A stretch of 64,000 nt of DNA from the NCBI GenBank assembly GCA_963752325.1, contig CAVVXU010000010.1, forward strand, positions 496,001 to 560,000. Direction: 5' to 3'. The position numbers were made by a program, and so were the translations under genes. The DNA is from CAVTJL01 sp963752325 (lineage in GTDB: Bacteria > Pseudomonadota > Alphaproteobacteria > Geminicoccales > Geminicoccaceae). Below the pieces are notes generated by a model. That model saw only the letters and a list, made by a program, of their open reading frames with translations, was not told where the DNA came from and did not search any database. This document shows positions 1-8,599 of the stretch, one piece after another; position 1 is the stretch's first letter; each line of letters opens with the position of its first letter.

Positions 1-958
1 TGGCGAAGAACGATTCCACGGCATTCGCCCATCGATCGCAGGAGGCGATCGATCCATCACCGGAGGTGCGGCCATCAGGAGATGGCCGCGGGGAGCACGA
101 AGTGGGGGTGAAGTGGAAGGTCCAGCGGGGGTGGCGGGCGAGCCAGGCGCGGACCTTGGGGTGCTTGTGAGCCGCATAGTTATCGAGGATGGCATGGACG
201 AGCTTGCCGGCCGGCACGGCCGCCTCGACTCGGTTAAGGAAGCGGATGAGCTCCTGATGCCGGTGCCGCGCCATACACTGGCCGATGACCGTGCCGTCCA
301 GCACGTTCAGCGCTGCGAAGAGCGTGGTCGTTCCGTTTCGGATATAATCATGCGTCATCGTGCCGGCCCGGCCCTTCTTCATCGGCAGGCCCGGCTGCGT
401 CCGATCCAGCGCCTGAATTTGCGACTTCTCGTCGACCGAGAGCACGACCGCGTGCGCCGGCGGGTCGAGGTAGAGGCCGACGACGTCCCGCAGCTTTGCG
501 GCGAAGGCCGGGTCGGTCGAGAGCTTGAAGCTGCGCACCCGGTGCGGCTCGAGGCCGTGCGCCGCCCAGATCCGCTGCACCGAGCGCAGGGAGACCCCCG
601 TCGCCGCCGCCATCGCCCGGCCTGTCCAATGCGTCGTCTCGCCCGGCGGCTCCGCGAGCGTCAGCTCGACCACCCGGTCGACCAGGGCCGGTGCCAAGGG
701 CGGCAGGCCGGGCTTCCTCGTCTTGTCGCGCAGGAGGCCGGCCACGCCCTCACGCATGAACCGCTCCTGCCAGCGCCACACCGACGGCTTGGACACCGCG
801 GCCCGGCGCATGATCTCGGCCGTGCCGCAGCCCTCCGCCGTCGCCAGGATGATCCGCGCCCGCCACGCGTGCTTCTGGCGGCTGTTGCGATCCGCCACGA
901 TCCGTTCCAGACGGTCACGGTCCGCGGCGCTTACCTCGATGCTGATGCCCTCGCGCAT
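1..958 (-). pseudogene. IS630-family transposase (partial, with in-frame insertion)
   Basis: The frame runs from an ATG at 958 to the window edge without a stop. The N-terminal third looks like paired helix-turn-helix domains, with an AVSKPSVWRWQ stretch. The DDE nuclease core follows: first Asp in SVDEKSQ, second in HAILDNYAAHKHP, and the Glu in NAVESFF at about 10-22. This is the IS630/Tc1-mariner transposase layout. The family normally reads TPTS-x-x-W-x-NAVE. Here about 20 extra residues, encoded at about 35-97 by two palindromes, separate TPTS from W-A-NAVE, between the second Asp and the last Glu. The 3' end and outer inverted repeat lie outside the window, so it cannot be called intact. 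The transposase assignment is firm; activity is doubtful. Confidence 0.85.
31..89. repeat. Pair of perfect hairpins inserted in the transposase
   Basis: Two back-to-back perfect inverted repeats are visible. ATCGATCGC at 31-39 pairs with GCGATCGAT at 45-53 around an AGGAG loop. GCGGCCATC at 68-76 pairs with GATGGCCGC at 81-89 around an AGGA loop. Together they coincide with the stretch where the transposase departs from its family, and the reading frame stays open through both. This resembles small palindromic elements that insert in frame within genes, as in Rickettsia. Calling it such an element is inference. Confidence 0.6.
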
Positions 959-1102
959 GACGCAAGATACCACAGAATGCAGCAGAAGGGAATCTTATGA
1001 CCGCCTCATACCTCTAGGGTCCAGACTCAATGAGCTATGCTCGATTGCGGGAGTGCTAACGGCGCGATAGGCTGGTGGACGATCACGACAGGAAAGATTC
1101 CG

Positions 1103-1387
1103 ATGCTCTTTATGATTGTCGAACGGTTTCGCGACAATGACATGCTTCCGATCTACAAGCGGATCCGCGATGAGGGAAGGATGTTCCCCGAAGGTCTTGA
1201 GTACGTCGAAAGCTGGGTTGAGCCGAACTTCAGCCGCTGTTTTCAGCTCATGCGTTGCGATGATCTGAAATTGCTCCAGGAATGGATTCTGAAATGGAGA
1301 GGATCAGGCACAACGTTCGAGATTGTGCCAGTCCTGACGAGCAAAGAAACTCAGGAAGTGGTCGCTCCCGTTCTCGGGACGAAATGA
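1103..1387 (+). CDS. DUF3303 family small protein
   Basis: A 94-residue protein starts MLFMIVERF. It matches my recollection of DUF3303-type proteins: IVERFRDNDM near the N-terminus, IYKRIRDEGRMFPEGL, then SWVEPNFSRCFQLM and a C-terminal LQEWILKW segment. These are small stand-alone alpha+beta proteins of unknown function. The ATG at 1103 is preferred because a purine-rich AGGAAAG lies just upstream; an in-frame start at 1037 would add 22 residues that do not look conserved. The gene lies convergent to the transposase remnant and inside the IS inverted repeats, so it appears to be cargo. Confidence 0.75.
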   Translation: MLFMIVERFRDNDMLPIYKRIRDEGRMFPEGLEYVESWVEPNFSRCFQLMRCDDLKLLQEWILKWRGSGTTFEIVPVLTSKETQEVVAPVLGTK

Positions 1388-1403
1388 CCGGCGGAATGAC
1401 GGT

Positions 1404-1786
1404 TTACAGCCAGAACGCGATGGCAGCGGCGAGCGCGACGGCGGAGAAATAGTTGCACGCGAGCTTGTCATAACGGGTGGCGACGCGGCGGGAGTCCTTG
1501 AGACGGCAGAACATGGCCTCGACCAGCCAGCGGTGACGATAGCGGCGCTCATCATACTGGATGGTCCGCTTGCGGTTACGTCTCCCAGGGTTAACCGGGA
1601 TCGTTCCCTGATCGCGTAGCATCTCCCGAAGGCGGTTTGCATCATATCCCCGGTCTGCGAGCATGTGAACGATACCCGAAATCACGCGGCGGTCATCAAC
1701 CCGTCGCGCCCGGGTTGGTTCTTCGGCAAGTGAGGCTCGATCGCCGCCCATGCCGCATCCGATAACCAGAACAACAATCCTGCCAT
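1404..1786 (-). pseudogene. IS5-family transposase remnant
   Basis: The N-terminal piece FWLSDAAWAAIEPHLPKNQPG reads from an ATG at 1786. A single-base loss near 1713 shifts the frame to RRVDDRRVISGIVHML. That joins directly to ADRGYDANRLREMLRDQGT and the C-terminal GRRNRKR, VEAMFCRLKD, RVATRYDKL and AIAFWL block typical of the IS427 group of IS5. The central part, with the first catalytic Asp and most of the DDE core, has been deleted, roughly 120-140 residues compared with the family. It cannot encode an active transposase. The stop is at 1404-1406. Confidence 0.85.
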
Positions 1787-1866
1787 GCCAGAGCCCCCAT
1801 CCTTCGGAGACCCCTTGAATCAACCCAATATCCCTAAATCAAGAGGCTGATTGGGTTTGGACCCTA

Positions 1867-1912
1867 GGAGCAGCGCGCTGATCACAACATTGGTACCGAT
1901 GACCAGGCGCAC
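1867..1912 (-). pseudogene. PIN-domain toxin, 5' stub cut by the IS
   Basis: A GTG at 1912, 4 bases after the stop of the ribbon-helix-helix gene, opens a frame V-R-L-V-I-G-T-N-V-V-I-S-A-L-L. This matches the start of PIN ribonuclease toxins (consensus xRLVLDTNVxxSALL). The first catalytic Asp is Gly here. The frame runs into the IS5 inverted repeat at 1864, and no continuation is visible on the far side of the element. It is the toxin partner of the antitoxin at 1917-2180, now lost. Confidence 0.7.
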
Positions 1913-1916
1913 GGGC

Positions 1917-2180
1917 TCACCCGGCCTTGGGCGCCTTTGTCTCGCGCGCCGTCGTGACCGCCTCCTCAAGCACCCTTTCCAGATCGTCCGGCGGCAGGTC
2001 TGCGAACTTGCTGCGGGCCTCGGCCAATGTCTGCTCGAACACCCGCCATCGAACGGCCTCCTCGATGAATCGCGAGAGGTCGCCCTTCTTCAGGCCGCGC
2101 CGGGCCAGGAAGCTGCGCACGGCGATATCGGTGTCCCTGGACACCGAGACGGTCCAGCGGGTGTTTCTGTCAACGGCCAC
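1917..2180 (-). CDS. Ribbon-helix-helix antitoxin-type protein
   Basis: An 87-residue protein. The N-terminal RWTVSVSRDTDIAVRSFLA is the beta strand plus first helix of a ribbon-helix-helix fold. GLKKGDLSRFIEEAVRWRVF is the second helix. The acidic C-terminal tail (ARSKFADLPPDDLERVLEEA) would neutralise a partner toxin. Proteins like this are antitoxins encoded immediately before a PIN toxin. Here only a stub of that toxin survives downstream, so this is an orphan antitoxin. It probably represses its own promoter, and a palindrome lies just upstream. Confidence 0.75.
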   Translation of the reverse strand: MAVDRNTRWTVSVSRDTDIAVRSFLARRGLKKGDLSRFIEEAVRWRVFEQTLAEARSKFADLPPDDLERVLEEAVTTARETKAPKAG

Positions 2181-2200
2181 AGGCCTCTCCCGAAAGCACT

Positions 2201-2210
2201 TAAGCGCTTA
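2201..2210. promoter_or_regulatory. Palindrome upstream of the antitoxin
   Basis: TAAGCGCTTA is a perfect 10-bp palindrome 21-30 bp upstream of the antitoxin start at 2180, with a related half-site AAGCACTT next to it. The position and the AT-rich surroundings suit an autoregulatory operator for a ribbon-helix-helix antitoxin. This is inferred from position and symmetry only. Confidence 0.45.
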
Positions 2211-2308
2211 TCAGTATAAGGTGTTATGCGCTTTCGTGCCGGTGGCGCCCCGAACTCTCCGGAGCCGGGAAGCTCCACGCAGCCGCAGGCCTTGCTCAGG
2301 AGGCAGGT

Positions 2309-2482
2309 TCACGCATTGTCGCCCCGGGGATTGATGACCGGGATCCCGCAATCGTCGAGGTCCTTGTCCAGGTGTGGAAGGCATCGCCATGGGCAAAGGC
2401 GGCCGCAGGGCGGCCATCATCCAGTCGAACTCGGCTTTGGCCGGTTGCGGCCGCATCAGGTCGAAGAGAACGCTCGACGGTC
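2309..2482 (-). pseudogene. VapC-type PIN toxin remnant
   Basis: On the minus strand a short frame reads SVLFDLMRPQPAKAEFDW, resembling the VapC N-terminus (usually NVLSELMRPxP). Near its end, in another frame, DLDDCGIPVINPRGDNA and a stop at 2309 resemble the VapC C-terminus (DFxxxGIxVINPW). The middle of the domain, with most acidic residues, is missing and the frame changes between the pieces. This would be an internally deleted toxin gene, distinct from the PIN stub at 1867-1912. The similarity is short, so confidence is modest. Confidence 0.4.
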
Positions 2483-2532
2483 TCCCGGCGTTGCCTGGGC
2501 GAGGGTGCGCGACGCCCCTCGCCCAGTCGTCT

Positions 2533-3678
2533 CTATGCCGCTCGCCTTCCCGCCTCCACGACGGCAGCGCCCAGCCTCGCCAGCGCCTCGTCCAGGTCCG
2601 GGAGGGGCAAATGGCCGAAGCCGAGGCGGAAGACGCGGGGGTCCTCGCCGAACCAGGTGCCGTTGCCGACGCGGACGTCCTTCGCGCGGAGGGCCGCGTA
2701 GAAGCGATCGACCGCGGCGGCGTCGAAGCTGCGGGGGCTGAGGCGCAGGCAGCAGAGGGCGCCCGCGTCGGGTCGCACCCATTCGAGATGGCCCCGATGG
2801 CTCGAGACCAGCTGCGCCACCCGGCCGAGGCCCGCCTGCAGCAGCGCCCGCCGCGGGCCCTCGATCTCCTTGCCGCTCTTCAGGACGCGGATCGCCAGGG
2901 CCTCGTCGATCGCCGAGCTGCAGATGATCGTGTTGAACTTGCCGAGGACGAGCTGGTCGCGGAGCGCCCGGTTGGTCGTTGTCGCCCAGCCGATGCGCAG
3001 GCCCGGCGCGCCGTGACATTTGGACAGCGAGGCGCAGGTGACGATGCGGGGATGCAGGGCGGCGAAGCTCGCCTCGACGCGCTCGTCCCCGTAGGCCGCT
3101 TCCCGGTAGGTCTCGTCGATGAGCAGGGCGGCGTCGGGGCAGATCCTGTCCATGCAGCACAGCACGTCGGTGAGCTCGTCGCGGGTCAGGGCGACGCCCG
3201 AGGGGTTCTGGGGCGAGGCGAGGCAGACGAGCCGCGTTGCCGGTGTCAGCGCCGCCTGCAGCCGGCCGACATCGAGGCGGTAGCCGTCCGCGAAGTCGAG
3301 GCGGAGATGCCGCACGCGGGCGCCGACGGCCAGGAGCGCCGTCTCGGTGTTGGGGAAGACGGGCGAGCCGACGACGGCATCGCAGCCGGGCTCGCATAAG
3401 ATGAAGGCCGTAAGGAAGAGAGCCTGCATGCTGCCGGTCATGACGACGACATTCTCGGCAGCAATGCCCTGGCGGGCGGCGATCAGCCGGCGCAGCTCGG
3501 GTGCCCCCGCGGTCGAGCCGTAGCCGACCGGGAGCTTGCGCAGGCTCTCGATGCCGCCTTTGTCCAGGAGGGCACCCAGGACGAGGTCGGGCCCGACGCT
3601 CTCGGCCAGGTCGTAGCGCACGGCCTGGCCGGTCAGCGAGATGATGTCGTTGTGGGCGAAACGCTCGCGGATCCGCAT
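2533..3678 (-). CDS. PLP-dependent class I/II aminotransferase
   Basis: 381 residues, type I fold. Visible landmarks: GYGSTAGAPELRRLIA near residue 60, the cofactor-binding region around VMTGSMQALF, CLASPQNPSG with the conserved Asn, LLIDETYREAAY with the Asp that contacts the pyridine nitrogen, and SLSKCHGAPGLRIGW with the Schiff-base Lys followed by the phosphate-binding Arg. The ATG at 3678 follows an AGGAGGG site; a longer frame starting at 3789 would overlap the divergent regulator region. It is divergent from a MocR regulator, which commonly controls a neighbouring PLP gene. The substrate cannot be told from sequence. Confidence 0.85.
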   Translation of the reverse strand: MRIRERFAHNDIISLTGQAVRYDLAESVGPDLVLGALLDKGGIESLRKLPVGYGSTAGAPELRRLIAARQGIAAENVVVMTGSMQALFLTAFILCEPGCDAVVGSPVFPNTETALLAVGARVRHLRLDFADGYRLDVGRLQAALTPATRLVCLASPQNPSGVALTRDELTDVLCCMDRICPDAALLIDETYREAAYGDERVEASFAALHPRIVTCASLSKCHGAPGLRIGWATTTNRALRDQLVLGKFNTIICSSAIDEALAIRVLKSGKEIEGPRRALLQAGLGRVAQLVSSHRGHLEWVRPDAGALCCLRLSPRSFDAAAVDRFYAALRAKDVRVGNGTWFGEDPRVFRLGFGHLPLPDLDEALARLGAAVVEAGRRAA

Positions 3679-3817
3679 CGGAAAACCCTCCTTGCCTTGC
3701 CCGACGAGGCTAGCCGCTCGAGCGGAGGATAACAGAGACAGAATCCGGAAATTGCCACCATAACAGATGGGCCCTATGAGGACTGTCATGGAAGCCGCGA
3801 CGCGCTGGAGGGTGGCG

Positions 3818-5314
3818 ATGGACGAAGGAGCCGAAGGCGCTCGGCCCGGATCGGAGGCGGGGCATCTCTACGAGACGGTGGCGCTCAACGTGACGCGCAT
3901 GATCGAGGCGGGGGCGCTGCCCATCGGGGCGCGGGCCCCTTCCCTGCGCGGCATGGCCGGGCGCCACGGCATCAGCCTCTCGACGGCGCTTCAGGCCTAC
4001 CGGCTGCTCGAGGACCGGGGCGTGCTGGAGGCGCGCTCGAAGTCGGGCTTTTATGTGATCGGCGACGGTCAGCCGACCCGCGCCAAGCCCAGCCCCTCGG
4101 CCCCGCCCGAGCGGGCCCAGGCCGTCTCCATCCGCCACGACCTCCGGCAGATGCTGCGCCGCGCCGCCGATCCCGCCTATGTGCCGCTGGGCTGCGCGAT
4201 CCCGGATGCGAAGCTTCTGGCGGCGGGCGGCCTCGACCGCTTTCTGGCACGCGCCGCCAGGGTGAGCGGGCTGCGCCACAACACCTACACGGAGCCCCTT
4301 GGGATCGCCGACCTCAGGCAGGAGATCGCACGGCGCGGTGCGCGCATCGGGCAGATCCTGGCGCCCGACGACATCGCCGTCACCTGCGGCTGCACGGAGG
4401 CGCTGTCGCTGGCGCTGCAGGCGACGACGCCGCGCGGCGGCACGGTGGCGATCGAATCGCCGGCCTATTTCGGCCTGCTGCAGATCCTGGAGACGCAAGG
4501 GCTGCGAGCGCTGGAGCTGCCCACCCATCCCGACCACGGCGTCGAGCCCGAGGCCCTGGCGCGGGCGCTGGGGACGGGCCGCGTCAGCAGCTGCGTCCTC
4601 TCCTCGAGCTTCAACAATCCGCTGGGCTGCTCGATGCCGGACGAGCGCAAGTGCCAGATCGTGGATCTCCTGACGCGACACGGCGTGCCGCTGATCGAGG
4701 ACGACGTCTATGGCGACATCCATTTCGGGCCGACACGGCCCCGCCCCTTCTCCGCCCTGGCGCCCGATGCCGACATCATCGCCTGCAGCTCGTTCTCGAA
4801 GACCGTGGCACCCGGCTACCGGGTGGGCTGGGTGGCATCGCGGCGGCGCATGCCGGCGATTATCGAGGCCAAGCTGGGCTCGACCCTGTGCGGCCCGGCG
4901 CTGACGCAGCGTGCGATCGCCGACTTCCTCGTCTCGGGCGGCTACGACAATCATCTGAGGCGCATCCGCCGGGCGCTGGAGGAGAGCATCGGCCGGATGC
5001 GCCAGGCGATCGCGCGCAGCTTTCCACCCCAGACGCGGGTGAGCGCGCCCGCGGGCGGCTTCGTTCTCTGGCTGGAGCTGCCGGGCGGCGTCGACAGCTT
5101 CGCCCTCTATCGGGCGGCGATGGCCGAGCGGATCTGCTTCGCGCCCGGCCCGCTGTTCACGGCGACGGGCGGCTATGGGAGCTGCCTGCGCCTCAGCTGC
5201 GGCCAGGGCTGGGACCATCGCATCGAGCGCGGCGTCGAGCGCCTGGGCGAGCTCGTGGCCGACGCGCTGGGGCGGCGGAGGGAGCGGCCGACGGATGGCG
5301 CGCGGGCAGACTGA
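3818..5314 (+). CDS. MocR/PdxR-type GntR regulator with aminotransferase domain
   Basis: About 498 residues. Residues 10-80 form a GntR winged helix (LYETVALNVTRMIEAGALPIG, PSLRGMAGRHGISLSTALQAYRLLEDRGVLEARSKSGFYV). The rest is a class I aminotransferase fold with GCTEALSLAL, SSSFNNPLG, LIEDDVYGDIHF and SSFSKTVAPGYRVGW, so the PLP Lys is present. MocR proteins sense PLP or a PLP-amino acid adduct in the cytoplasm and usually control adjacent genes. The start at 3818 is chosen for a GGAGGG site 5 bases upstream; in-frame ATGs at 3767, 3776 and 3788 are alternatives. The flanking divergent aminotransferase and the downstream decarboxylase are the likely targets. Confidence 0.9.
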   Translation: MDEGAEGARPGSEAGHLYETVALNVTRMIEAGALPIGARAPSLRGMAGRHGISLSTALQAYRLLEDRGVLEARSKSGFYVIGDGQPTRAKPSPSAPPERAQAVSIRHDLRQMLRRAADPAYVPLGCAIPDAKLLAAGGLDRFLARAARVSGLRHNTYTEPLGIADLRQEIARRGARIGQILAPDDIAVTCGCTEALSLALQATTPRGGTVAIESPAYFGLLQILETQGLRALELPTHPDHGVEPEALARALGTGRVSSCVLSSSFNNPLGCSMPDERKCQIVDLLTRHGVPLIEDDVYGDIHFGPTRPRPFSALAPDADIIACSSFSKTVAPGYRVGWVASRRRMPAIIEAKLGSTLCGPALTQRAIADFLVSGGYDNHLRRIRRALEESIGRMRQAIARSFPPQTRVSAPAGGFVLWLELPGGVDSFALYRAAMAERICFAPGPLFTATGGYGSCLRLSCGQGWDHRIERGVERLGELVADALGRRRERPTDGARAD

Positions 5315-5342
5315 CAAAAAATCGCGAAGCGGGAGAAGGCAA

Positions 5343-6723
5343 GTGACAAAAGAAGAGGCGCTGCGGGAGGCGGCGGAGCGGGCGCTGGCCTATCTGGGCT
5401 CGGTGCGCGAGCGGCCGGTGACGCCGTCGGCCGAGGCGCTGGCGCGGCTGGGCGAGCTGCGGCATCCGCTGCCGCGGACCGGGCTCGACGCGCTGGAGGT
5501 GGTGCGGCGGCTGGACGAGATCGGCTCGCCCGCGACGGTGGCGACGGCGGGCGGGCGGTATTTCGGGCTCGTCATCGGCGGGGCCCTGCCGGCCACCGTG
5601 GCGGCAGGCTGGCTCGCCACGGCGTGGGACCAGAATGCCTGCTTCCGCTGGACCTCGCCCATCGCGGCCACGCTCGAGGACGTGGCGCTGCAATGGCTGG
5701 CCGAGCTTTTTTCACTGCCGCGCGGGGTGGCGGGCGCCTTCGTCACCGGGCTCGTCGGTGGCGAACATGGTGGCGCTGGCCGCGGCCCGGCATGCGCTGC
5801 TGGCCCGGCAGGGATGGGACGTGGAGGCCAGGGGGCTCTATGGGGCGCCCGAGCTGCGCGTGGTGGTGGGCGAGGAGGCGCATGTGACGCTCCTGAAGGC
5901 GCTGGCGCTGCTGGGGCTTGGGCGCGAGCGGGTGATCCGCGTGCCGGTGGACGGCCAGGGCCGGATGCGCGCGGACGCGCTGCCGCCGCTCGATGCGGGC
6001 ACGATCGTCTGCATCCAGGCGGGCAATGTGAACACGGGGGCGTTCGATCCGGCGGCGGAGGTGTGCCGGCGTGCCAGGGAGGCCGGGGCCTGGGTGCATG
6101 TGGACGGCGCCTTCGGCCTGTGGGCGCTGGCGGATCCGAGGCTTGCCGCCCTCACCCGGGGCTTTGCCGAGGCCGATTCCTGGGCCACCGACGGGCACAA
6201 ATGGCTGAACGTGCCCTACGACAGCGGCGTCGTGCTGGCGCGCGACGGCGCCCAGCTGCGCGCGGCGATGTCGGCCAGCGCTGCCTATCTGGCCGAGGGG
6301 GCGGCAGGCGACCGCGAGCCCTGCCACTTCACGCCCGAGGCGTCGCGGCGGGCGCGCGGCGTCGAGATCTGGGCGGCGCTTTTGTCACTCGGGCGGGAGG
6401 GCGTGGCGGAGCTGATCGGGCGCATGCTGCGGTCATGCCCGGACCTTCGCCGGCGGCCCTGACAAAAGAAGGATTCGAGGTGCTGAACGAGGTGGTGCTG
6501 AACCAGGTGCTGGTGTCGTTCGGCGCGCCCGAGGCCACGCGCGCCGTGATCGGCCGGCTTCAGGCGGGCGGGGTGTGCTGGTGCGGCGGCACCGTGTGGC
6601 AGGGGCAGGACGGCGATGCGCATCAGCGTCTCGAGCTGGGCCACGACGGAGGAGGATGTGCGGCTGAGCGTCGAGGCGATCGTGCGGGCGGCGGCGGAGG
6701 CGGGTGCGGCGCCGTTGGGGTGA
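5343..6723 (+). CDS. PLP-dependent decarboxylase family protein (frameshifted)
   Basis: About 460 codons from a GTG at 5343 that follows GGGAGAAGG. It belongs to the group II (glutamate/DOPA/diaminobutyrate) decarboxylase family. Landmarks are GGRYFGLVIGGALPATVAAGWL, an ANMVALAAARHALL segment, IQAGNVNTGAFDP, HVDGAFGLWA and ATDGHKWLNVPYDSG with the PLP Lys. The frame breaks near 5751, again at about 6428-6460, and near 6604, each explained by one extra base, two of them beside G or C runs. It ends PLG-stop at 6721-6723. It lies 28 bp after the MocR gene in the same direction and is probably cotranscribed. It is either a recent pseudogene or carries sequence errors. Confidence 0.8.
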
Positions 6724-6733
6724 AGGGTGCTGC

Positions 6734-7814
6734 TCAGGGGGCGAAGACGGTGAAGACGTAGGTGGCGAGCAGGACGAGGTGGACGATGCCGGACAGGAGG
6801 TTGGTGCGGCCGGTGCCGTAGGTGATGATCGCGACCGCGAAGCCCAGCGCCATCAGGACGCTGCCGCCCTGGGAGATGCCGAGCTGCAGCGGCTGGCCGA
6901 TCCAGAACGAGACCAGCGCCACCGTCGGCACGGCGAGGCCGATCGAGGCGACGCCGCTGCCGAGCGCGAGGTTGATGCTGGCCTGCAGGCGGTTGCGCGC
7001 GGCGGCCCTGACGGCGGCCGCGGTCTCGGGCAGCAGCACGATGGCGGCGACGATGACGCCCACGATGGCGATGGGGGCGCCCAGCGCCGCCACGCCGCCC
7101 TCGAGCGCCGGTGCGAGGCTCTTGGCCAGCAGGACGACGGCCAGGAGCGCCACGGCCAAGAAGGCCGAGCGACAAAAGCGCGATCCGCCCGGTCGGGCGC
7201 ACATGGTCGGCCCTGTCGTCGTCGCCGGGCGGCAGGAAGTAGGCGCGGTGCCAGTTGGTCTGAATGAACAGAAAAGCGACGTAGAGGCCGAGGCAGGCGA
7301 GCGAGACGAAGGCGAGCTGGACGGGCGAGTAGTAGGGGCCCGGCACGGAGATGACGGCGTTGGGCAGCACGAGAACAAGAATCGCCATCGGGATCAGGAC
7401 GGCGAGGAAGGCATTGGCACCCTCGACGCGGAACTCGGTTTCCTTCTGCCGGAAGGCGCCGACGACGATGCACAGGCCGGCGAGCCCGTGCAGCACGAGC
7501 ATGACGACGGCATGGACCGAATCGCGCAGCAGCGCCGGGTTGGGCTCGCCGCCCAGCATCATCGAGACGATGAGCCCGACCTCGATGACCGTGACGGCAA
7601 GGGCGAGGACGAGGGTGCCGAAGGGCTCGCCCACCCTGAGCGCCACGACCTCGGCGTGATGCACGGCGGCGACCACGTTGCCGAGGAGGAAGGCGGCGAC
7701 GAGGATGGCGAGGAGGCCGAGGCCCACCTTGCCGATGACGAGCCAAGCCAGAAGGCCCAGCACCGGGAGGACGATGGTGTGGAGCGGGATCTTGTCGGTT
7801 GGTGCGCCGGCCAT
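6734..7814 (-). CDS. chaA: ChaA-type calcium/sodium:proton antiporter (frameshifted)
   Basis: About 360 residues and about ten hydrophobic segments, typical of ChaA. From M at 7814 it reads IPLHTIVLPVLGLLAWL, then the first alpha repeat FGTLVLALAVTVIEVGLIV with the key Glu. The second half has GAPIAIVGVIVAAIVLLPET and SGVASIGLAVPTVALVS. One extra base near 7167, in GTCGCTC-G-GCC, splits the gene into two frames; both halves are otherwise clean. It is an inner-membrane cation/proton exchanger for Ca2+, Na+ or K+. It converges with the decarboxylase gene and shows no operon partner. Confidence 0.8.
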
Positions 7815-7900
7815 GTCTTTTTTGTATGCGCAGGTCGGCGGGGGAGACAATCGTTTCGTGGTGGGAGGAGGCCGACGAAGAGCCCGGGGCTTTCAGCGCG

Positions 7901-8143
7901 CTACGCGTCCAGCCATGCGACCGACCGCTTGCAGCAGCCGCCAGGGCCGCCTCCTTGGACGGGTACGACACGCCGGAATAGTATCTCCACGGGCGTCCAT
8001 GCCCCGGCGTCCTCCGGGCTCTCCTGCGATCTTCTTCAGCCATAGGTGTCGTCGGGGCGGACGAAAAAATCGACACAGCGGTTGCCCTCGAAGTTTTCCC
8101 GGCTGTCGAGAACGACCCAGGATTTGTCGATGCGCTTCGACAT
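7901..8143 (-). pseudogene. Small hypothetical protein, broken
   Basis: It reads MSKRIDKSWVVLDSRENFEG then CVDFFVRPDDTYG from an ATG at 8143, then meets an in-frame TGA. The sense continues as SPEDAGAWTPVE, shifts frame to YYSGVSYPSKEAALAAAA, and shifts again to VAWLDA-stop at 7901. The consistent resumption suggests a protein of about 80 residues that has taken one nonsense change and at least two indels. I do not recognise a named family or function. Confidence 0.5.
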
Positions 8144-8354
8144 CAAGGCCCCCTGTTCGCGGCGGCTGGCGTGTAGAGCAATCATGGGACTTGGGTCAGA
8201 CCCCAGCGAGCACAAGAAATCTGCCATTGCGCCCGAGAGATCAAGAACGCTGCACCGGAGCGACGTGGGTGACAAGGTGGGACGCTTTTGTCGCGGAGCG
8301 GCGACGGGGATCGCCAGCGGGCCGTTCGCGAGGAAGCCTTGCAGGAGGCCTCAG

Positions 8355-8460
8355 ATGACACAGACAAGAGCGCCCGGCCGGGCTGAACGACGCCATCCTG
8401 GAGACGGCGGGCGACATGCGCCGGCTGGGGATCATGGATGGCGCCACTCAGGAGAAAGCC
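8355..8460 (+). pseudogene. Possible XRE/HigA-type antitoxin N-terminal remnant
   Basis: A strong AGGAGG precedes an ATG at 8355. After an early one-base shift the frame reads LNDAILETAGDMRRLGIMDGATQEK. This resembles the leading helix of HigA-like antitoxins that precede a helix-turn-helix domain. No helix-turn-helix domain follows; the frame ends soon after 8500. A short upstream tail ending REEALQEAS overlaps in the way toxin-antitoxin pairs do. The assignment rests on one short segment. Confidence 0.35.
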
Positions 8461-8599
8461 AGCCCCTTTCCCACCCTGTTCCTATGCCGACGAATCATGG
8501 GTCTCACGAATGGCTAGGCCGCGGTGCTCCCGCTGTGCCTTGCGGCCGACGGCCTCGCGGGCCGCTAAGGCGTACTCAGGTGGCACGGCGAAGAGAGAA

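Larger units (their letters stand above)
1017..1864. mobile_element. IS5-family element, internally deleted, with a cargo gene
   Basis: Terminal inverted repeats are visible: GGGTCCAGACTCAAT at 1017-1031 and its near complement ATTGGGTTTGGACCC at 1850-1864, 13 of 15 matching. Each is flanked outside by TA (1015-1016 and 1865-1866), consistent with a short target duplication. The transposase is a frameshifted, internally deleted remnant on the minus strand. Between its stop codon and the left repeat, where these elements normally have only a few tens of bases, sits a complete DUF3303-like gene on the plus strand. The right end interrupts the start of a PIN toxin gene. Its ends make it look like one mobilisable unit that would need a transposase supplied from elsewhere. 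Confidence 0.7.

Noticed and set aside
113..1000. Long open frame on the plus strand opposite the IS630 transposase
   Set aside because: Its Arg-rich, low-complexity translation is the antisense shadow of the transposase, which has recognisable catalytic motifs.
5343..6723. Programmed ribosomal frameshifting in the decarboxylase
   Set aside because: The breaks are at several unrelated sites without a slippery heptamer and stem, and many other genes in the window have similar breaks. Indel errors or decay explain them better.
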